Shown here in pieces: positions 24,183 to 27,241 of a stretch of DNA of 27,241 nucleotides. The first letter of the stretch is position 1. Each line of letters opens with the position of its first letter. Below the pieces are notes generated by a model. That model did no database searches. It had not been told where the DNA came from and worked only from the letters and a program-made list of their open reading frames with translations. The translations under genes and the position numbers were made by a program. Source of the DNA: an uncultured Anaerotignum sp. (lineage in GTDB: Bacteria; Bacillota; Clostridia; Lachnospirales; Anaerotignaceae); NCBI RefSeq assembly GCF_905212195.1, contig NZ_CAJMDQ010000025.1:1-27241 (forward strand). The letters run 5' to 3'.

Positions 24183-25220
24183 ATGAAAAAGAAATTTTTG
24201 GCGATGCTGATGGCATCCGTGATGGTGTTGGGCCTTGCAGCCTGCGGCGGCGGCTCCAGTGATGCTGCAACAGAAGGCGACGCAGCAAGCGGCGACCTGC
24301 CCACAGTCGGTGTATTGATCTACAAATACGACGATACATACATCTCTACCGTAAGAAATTCCCTGCAGGCAGCTTTGGAAGGCAAAGCAAATGTAGAGAT
24401 GCAGGACGGTAAAGGCGACCAGGCTACACAGAACGACCAGCTGGACGTTATGATTTCCAAAGGCGTTGACGTACTGTGCGTAAACATGGTTGACGCGAAA
24501 GCTGCAAGCGGCGTTGTAGAAAAAGCATCCGCAGCAGGTATTCCTACTATCTTCTTCAACAGAGAACCCGATACAGAAGTAATCAAATCCTATGATAAAG
24601 CATGCTTTATCGGTACAAACGCAATTGACGCCGGTAAAATGCAGGGTGACATCATCAAAGATCTGTGGGATGCACATCCTGAATATGACCTGAACGGCGA
24701 CGGCAAAGTACAGTATGTAATGTTCCAGGGCGAACCTGACAACCCCGAAGCAATCGCTCGTACACAGTACAGTGTTGAACAGGCAACTGCTAACGGTCTG
24801 ACAATGGAACAGGTTGGCGAAACACAGGTATGTAACTGGGATACAGAAACAGCTCAGAAAGCAATGGAAGCTATGCTGGCTGCTAACGAAGGCAAAATCG
24901 AACTGGTTATCGCAAACAACGACGGTATGGCTATCGGTTGTGTAGCTGCTCTGTCCAACATTGGCTACAACACAGGTGCTGAAGGCGCTCCTTTCATCCC
25001 TGTAATCGGTGTTGACGCTACAGACGCTGCAAAAGACGCAATCGCAAAAGGCCAGATGAGCGCAACTGTTCTGCAGGATGGTGACGCAATGGGTAAAGCA
25101 ATCGCAGCTGCAGCTTTGAACGCAGCAAGCGGCGCTGAATTCCTGGATGGCACAGAATATACCTACGATGACACAGGTATTGCAGTTCGTATCCCTTACG
25201 CTCCTTACACAGGAGAATAA
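24183..25220 (+). CDS. mglB: Galactose/glucose-type ABC transporter substrate-binding lipoprotein
   Basis: The 345-residue protein captures a sugar outside the cell and delivers it to an MglA/MglC-type permease. It has a lipoprotein signal with cleavage before C21 (LGLAAC), a Gly/Ser/Ala linker, then the MglB fold starting VGVLIYKYDDTYIS. The calcium loop DLNGDGKVQ (169-177) is intact. Compared with E. coli MglB from memory, D14, N91, R158, W183, N211 and D236 are kept, but H152 is Asn, D154 is Glu, F16 is Tyr and N256 is Gln, so the preferred sugar may differ. AAAGGAGGG precedes the ATG. The codon bias looks optimised, suggesting high expression. mglA follows after a hairpin. Confidence 0.93.
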   Translation: MKKKFLAMLMASVMVLGLAACGGGSSDAATEGDAASGDLPTVGVLIYKYDDTYISTVRNSLQAALEGKANVEMQDGKGDQATQNDQLDVMISKGVDVLCVNMVDAKAASGVVEKASAAGIPTIFFNREPDTEVIKSYDKACFIGTNAIDAGKMQGDIIKDLWDAHPEYDLNGDGKVQYVMFQGEPDNPEAIARTQYSVEQATANGLTMEQVGETQVCNWDTETAQKAMEAMLAANEGKIELVIANNDGMAIGCVAALSNIGYNTGAEGAPFIPVIGVDATDAAKDAIAKGQMSATVLQDGDAMGKAIAAAALNAASGAEFLDGTEYTYDDTGIAVRIPYAPYTGE

Positions 25221-25256
25221 TCTCTGATTTTCAGTAATAGATAGGAACAATTGGTT

Positions 25257-25285
25257 CGCACAGTGGGGTTTTTCCTCACTGTGCG
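25257..25285 (+). terminator. Hairpin between mglB and mglA (attenuation or mRNA stabiliser)
   Basis: A 12-bp stem with one G-U pair (25257-25268 with 25274-25285) and a T5 loop is followed by TTCTTATAAG, a poor T tract. Such hairpins after binding-protein genes usually allow partial read-through and keep mglB mRNA more abundant than the permease genes. Confidence 0.65.
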
Positions 25286-25426
25286 TTCTTATAAGAAAAG
25301 AAAGTCCGTGACTGAGAAACATTTGGAAGCACAGCAGCTTATGTTTTAAGAGAAAAAGCTGTCGTTGGGGAAGTTTTAACAAAGAGAAGTTGGCACAACA
25401 GACGATTAGGAAGTGTGGTGAAGGCA

Positions 25427-25576
25427 GTGAGCCAAGAAAAATATGTACTGGAAATGACAGATATCGAAAAGCAGTTCCCCGGGGTAAAAGCTCTGGATCA
25501 CGCAATGCTCAAACTGCGTCCCGGTACTGTACATGCGCTGATGGGCGAAAACGGCGCAGGGAAATCAACATTGATG
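25427..25576 (+). pseudogene. mglA: 5' fragment of mglA (sugar ABC transporter ATPase), cut by a join
   Basis: The first 50 or so residues match the start of MglA-type sugar ABC ATPases: KYVLEMTDIEKQFPGVKALD, RPGTVHALMGENGAGKST. This ends in the Walker A motif at 25544-25570. The expected continuation (about 450 more residues with a second ATPase domain) is absent, because the sequence turns into Era inside the P-loop. The start could be any of the GTG codons at 25415, 25418 or 25427; TAGGAAG at 25407-25413 fits 25427 best. Position after mglB and codon use match the left-hand genome. The true mglA and mglC presumably continue elsewhere. Confidence 0.85.
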
Positions 25577-25578
25577 AA
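25559..25578. other. Chimeric junction between two genomic contexts
   Basis: The 20 bases encoding GKSTLM plus the first two bases of the next codon fit both an MglA-type ABC ATPase and GTPase Era. Left of it gene content, GC and codons match the rest of the window. Right of it the sequence becomes AT-rich and carries a different gene order (era-recO-HU). The frame is preserved only because both proteins share a P-loop. Most likely an assembly or amplification join. Confidence 0.85.
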
Positions 25579-26413
25579 TGCTCTTTTAAAAGAAAAAGTT
25601 GCGATCATGTCAGATAAACCCAATACGACAAGAAATAATATTGCCGGAATCTTGACATTAGAAGATGCTCAATATGTGTTTGTCGATACACCAGGTATTC
25701 ATAAACCAAGACAACAGCTGGGGCGTGTATTGAATAAGAATGCTTATACCGCAATGGAAGATTGTGATGTGATTGGCTGGATCATTGATGGAACACAGAG
25801 TTTTGGTTCAGGAGATGAATTTATCTTAAATCGTATCGAACAGCTCAAAAAGCCGGTTATCTTAATCGTGAATAAGGTTGATATGGTCAAGAAGGAGAAA
25901 CTGCTTGAAACACTTTTAGGATGGCAGGATCGTTATAATTTCGATCAAATTGTTCCAATTAGTGCTCTAAAAGAGAATAACTTAAATGAGTTACTGGATG
26001 TATTCCGTGAATATTTGCCAGAAGGTGGTATGTTGTATCCAAGTGAAATGAAAAGCGATCACGATATTAATTTTCAGATCTGTGAGATCATACGTGAAAA
26101 AATTCTTTTTAAGACGCGAGAAGAAATTCCTCATAGTGTAGCTGTCTTATTGGAAAACAAGGTTGAAGAAGAAAATAAAATATTTATGCAGGCAATGATC
26201 GTTGTCGACAGAGATTCACAAAAAGGGATTTTGATAGGTAAGCAGGGAAAGATGATTCGTTCAATTCGTTTGGCAGCACAAAAAGAACTGAAAGAAAAAC
26301 TAAAGAAGAATGTAGAACTTGAGTTATATGTTCGTGTTGAAAAGAATTGGCGTAATCAGGAACAAAAAATCAAGGAATTTGGATTGGATGAGTTAAATGA
26401 AGCCAATGACTGA
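25559..26413 (+). CDS. era: GTPase Era, 5'-truncated by the junction
   Basis: Era is an essential GTPase that assists 16S rRNA processing and 30S assembly. From GKSTLMNALLKEKVAIMSDKP onward the protein is ordinary Era: switch I TTRNN, G3 DTPGIHKP, G4 NKVD, G5 SALKENN, and a C-terminal KH domain with GKQG. About 284 residues are present; the roughly 15 N-terminal residues before the GKST of the P-loop are missing and replaced in frame by MglA sequence. The full open frame (25415-26413) would encode a 332-residue hybrid that still shows a GxxxxGKST motif. The real Era start is not in this window. The stop overlaps the start of recO. Confidence 0.93.
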   Translation, partial: GKSTLMNALLKEKVAIMSDKPNTTRNNIAGILTLEDAQYVFVDTPGIHKPRQQLGRVLNKNAYTAMEDCDVIGWIIDGTQSFGSGDEFILNRIEQLKKPVILIVNKVDMVKKEKLLETLLGWQDRYNFDQIVPISALKENNLNELLDVFREYLPEGGMLYPSEMKSDHDINFQICEIIREKILFKTREEIPHSVAVLLENKVEEENKIFMQAMIVVDRDSQKGILIGKQGKMIRSIRLAAQKELKEKLKKNVELELYVRVEKNWRNQEQKIKEFGLDELNEAND

Positions 26414-27131
26414 AGTTGAAGGAATCGTTTTATCTGTTCAGGACTATCGTGAAAGCGATGGAATTATTCGCCTTTTAACGCAGGATAAAATTCTTTCGAT
26501 CCTGGCTAGAGGAATCCAGAAACAAACTTCAAAGAATCGAATGATCACGCAGGTGTTTTCACATGTGCGCTATACGATCGAGCAAAAAGAGAATGGGTTA
26601 TCATTGTTGTATTATGGCAATGTCATTGACAGTCATTACAAGATCATGGAAGATTTAATGAAAAGTTCTATCTGCTTTGTTTTGGCAGAAGTCATCACGC
26701 GATTTCATGGTAATCCTACGATTTATATGTTGTTTGACAAGTGTTTAAAAGAATTTCAAAATGATGATGCCAAAGCGTATAACTATGCCTGTCTACTTTT
26801 AGCCCAAATAATTCAAAAAGAGGGAATTGCTCCATTTGTGGATGGCTGTATCTTATGTAAAAGAAAAGATCATTTAGAAACTTTGTCTGTAACCGATGGT
26901 GGTTTTTTATGTACCACATGCAATCATGATCGTATCTTACCTAGATCGAAACAGGAGATGATCCAGATTCGTTCTTTGTTTAAGGCAAATGAAAAGGATT
27001 TTACGCAGTTGAATGAAATGTTTGCGTTTAATTTGGATGATTTTATTTTCTGGGTGGAATGGTTAGAAAAATGTATACATTTTAATGTTTCAAGTTTGAA
27101 ATTTTTGAAAAGTGTGCAAACACTTACATGA
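26397..27131 (+). CDS. recO: DNA repair protein RecO
   Basis: RecO works with RecF and RecR to load RecA on single-stranded DNA coated with SSB. The 244-residue protein has the N-terminal OB-fold (EVEGIVLSVQDYRESDGIIRLLT, with LARG near residues 37-40) and the C-terminal zinc site with CxxC pairs (DGCILC and CTTC). Length is normal. The ATG at 26397 overlaps the end of era by 17 bases; an ATG at 26406 is also possible. The era-recO order is common in Bacillota. Base composition and codons match era and differ from genes left of 25,560, so it belongs to the second genome. Confidence 0.93.
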   Translation: MKPMTEVEGIVLSVQDYRESDGIIRLLTQDKILSILARGIQKQTSKNRMITQVFSHVRYTIEQKENGLSLLYYGNVIDSHYKIMEDLMKSSICFVLAEVITRFHGNPTIYMLFDKCLKEFQNDDAKAYNYACLLLAQIIQKEGIAPFVDGCILCKRKDHLETLSVTDGGFLCTTCNHDRILPRSKQEMIQIRSLFKANEKDFTQLNEMFAFNLDDFIFWVEWLEKCIHFNVSSLKFLKSVQTLT

Positions 27132-27141
27132 TCGGATTTGC

Positions 27142-27170
27142 TTGTGTATGTATTAGTGAAGTGGTAAAAT
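27142..27170 (+). promoter_or_regulatory. Possible promoter for the HU-like gene
   Basis: TTGTGT (27142-27147), a 17-base spacer and TAAAAT (27165-27170) lie just after recO and 26 bases before the next start codon. Confidence 0.45.
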
Positions 27171-27196
27171 ATGTCAGGACAAAGGAGGAATTAATA

Positions 27197-27241
27197 ATGT
27201 CTACAACAGTAAATAAAAAAGATTTAGCAGCTAAATTGGTT
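27197..27241 (+). CDS. Start of a probable HU-family DNA-binding protein (partial)
   Basis: An excellent AAAGGAGG (27181-27188) precedes an ATG at 27197. The 15 residues before the edge (MSTTVNKKDLAAKLV) resemble the N-terminal helix of HU/IHF-type DNA-binding proteins, which bend and compact DNA. Too little is present to be certain. Confidence 0.45.
   Translation, partial: MSTTVNKKDLAAKLV

Noticed and set aside
25415..26413. A natural ABC ATPase-Era fusion protein
   Set aside because: The switch occurs exactly in sequence common to both genes, with a simultaneous change of composition and gene context, so a chimeric join is far simpler.

Overview
The window reads as a metagenome-type contig from an anaerobic, spore-forming Bacillota of class Clostridia. 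A Lachnospirales/Anaerotignum-like host is a guess from gene content, not shown. The signs are an alpha/beta-type small acid-soluble spore protein, an Na+-type V-ATPase, a butyrate-type CoA-transferase, strong AGGAGG ribosome sites and T-tailed hairpin terminators. This holds for bases 1 to about 25,560. The last ~1.66 kb is more AT-rich, uses different codons and comes from another genomic context. An in-frame switch inside a shared P-loop (25559-25578) joins the start of an MglA-like sugar ABC ATPase to the body of GTPase Era, followed by recO and the start of an HU gene. I read this as a chimeric assembly join, not a natural fusion.

Layout. 1-610 (+): the end of an unidentified gene, then a divergent CobA/CobO-family ATPase. 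749-3926 (-): the diaminopimelate/lysine branch, asd-dapA-dapB, with a sigma-A promoter, a lysine riboswitch and tandem terminators ahead of asd and another terminator between dapA and dapB. 4021-6404 (+): a spore protein, then a SAM methyltransferase, hslO (Hsp33) and a Nudix hydrolase. 6405-7085: a long non-coding leader with a strong promoter and attenuator-like hairpins. 7086-15610 (+): a complete nine-gene V-type ATPase operon in the Enterococcus hirae order ntpF-I-K-E-C-G-A-B-D; its proteolipid keeps the Na+-binding residues. 15693-18443 (+): a nucleoside hydrolase, a butyryl-CoA:acetate-type CoA-transferase and a 53-residue two-helix membrane protein. 18591-25220 (+): a sugar-sensing module consisting of a YesN-type response regulator, a YesM/LytS-type kinase, two membrane-anchored sugar-binding proteins and the lipoprotein MglB, with mglA cut off by the join.

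How the parts work together. Lysine should shut off asd/dapA through the riboswitch. The V-ATPase probably couples ATP to Na+ (or H+) movement. The CoA-transferase would recycle CoA at the end of acid fermentation. The two-component system with its two anchored binding proteins is the most interesting natural element: it resembles XylFII-LytS/YesN sensing and probably controls the adjacent mgl transporter. One anchored protein keeps the classical glucose/galactose pocket more fully than the transporter's own MglB does. I saw no CRISPR array, insertion sequence, rRNA or tRNA.
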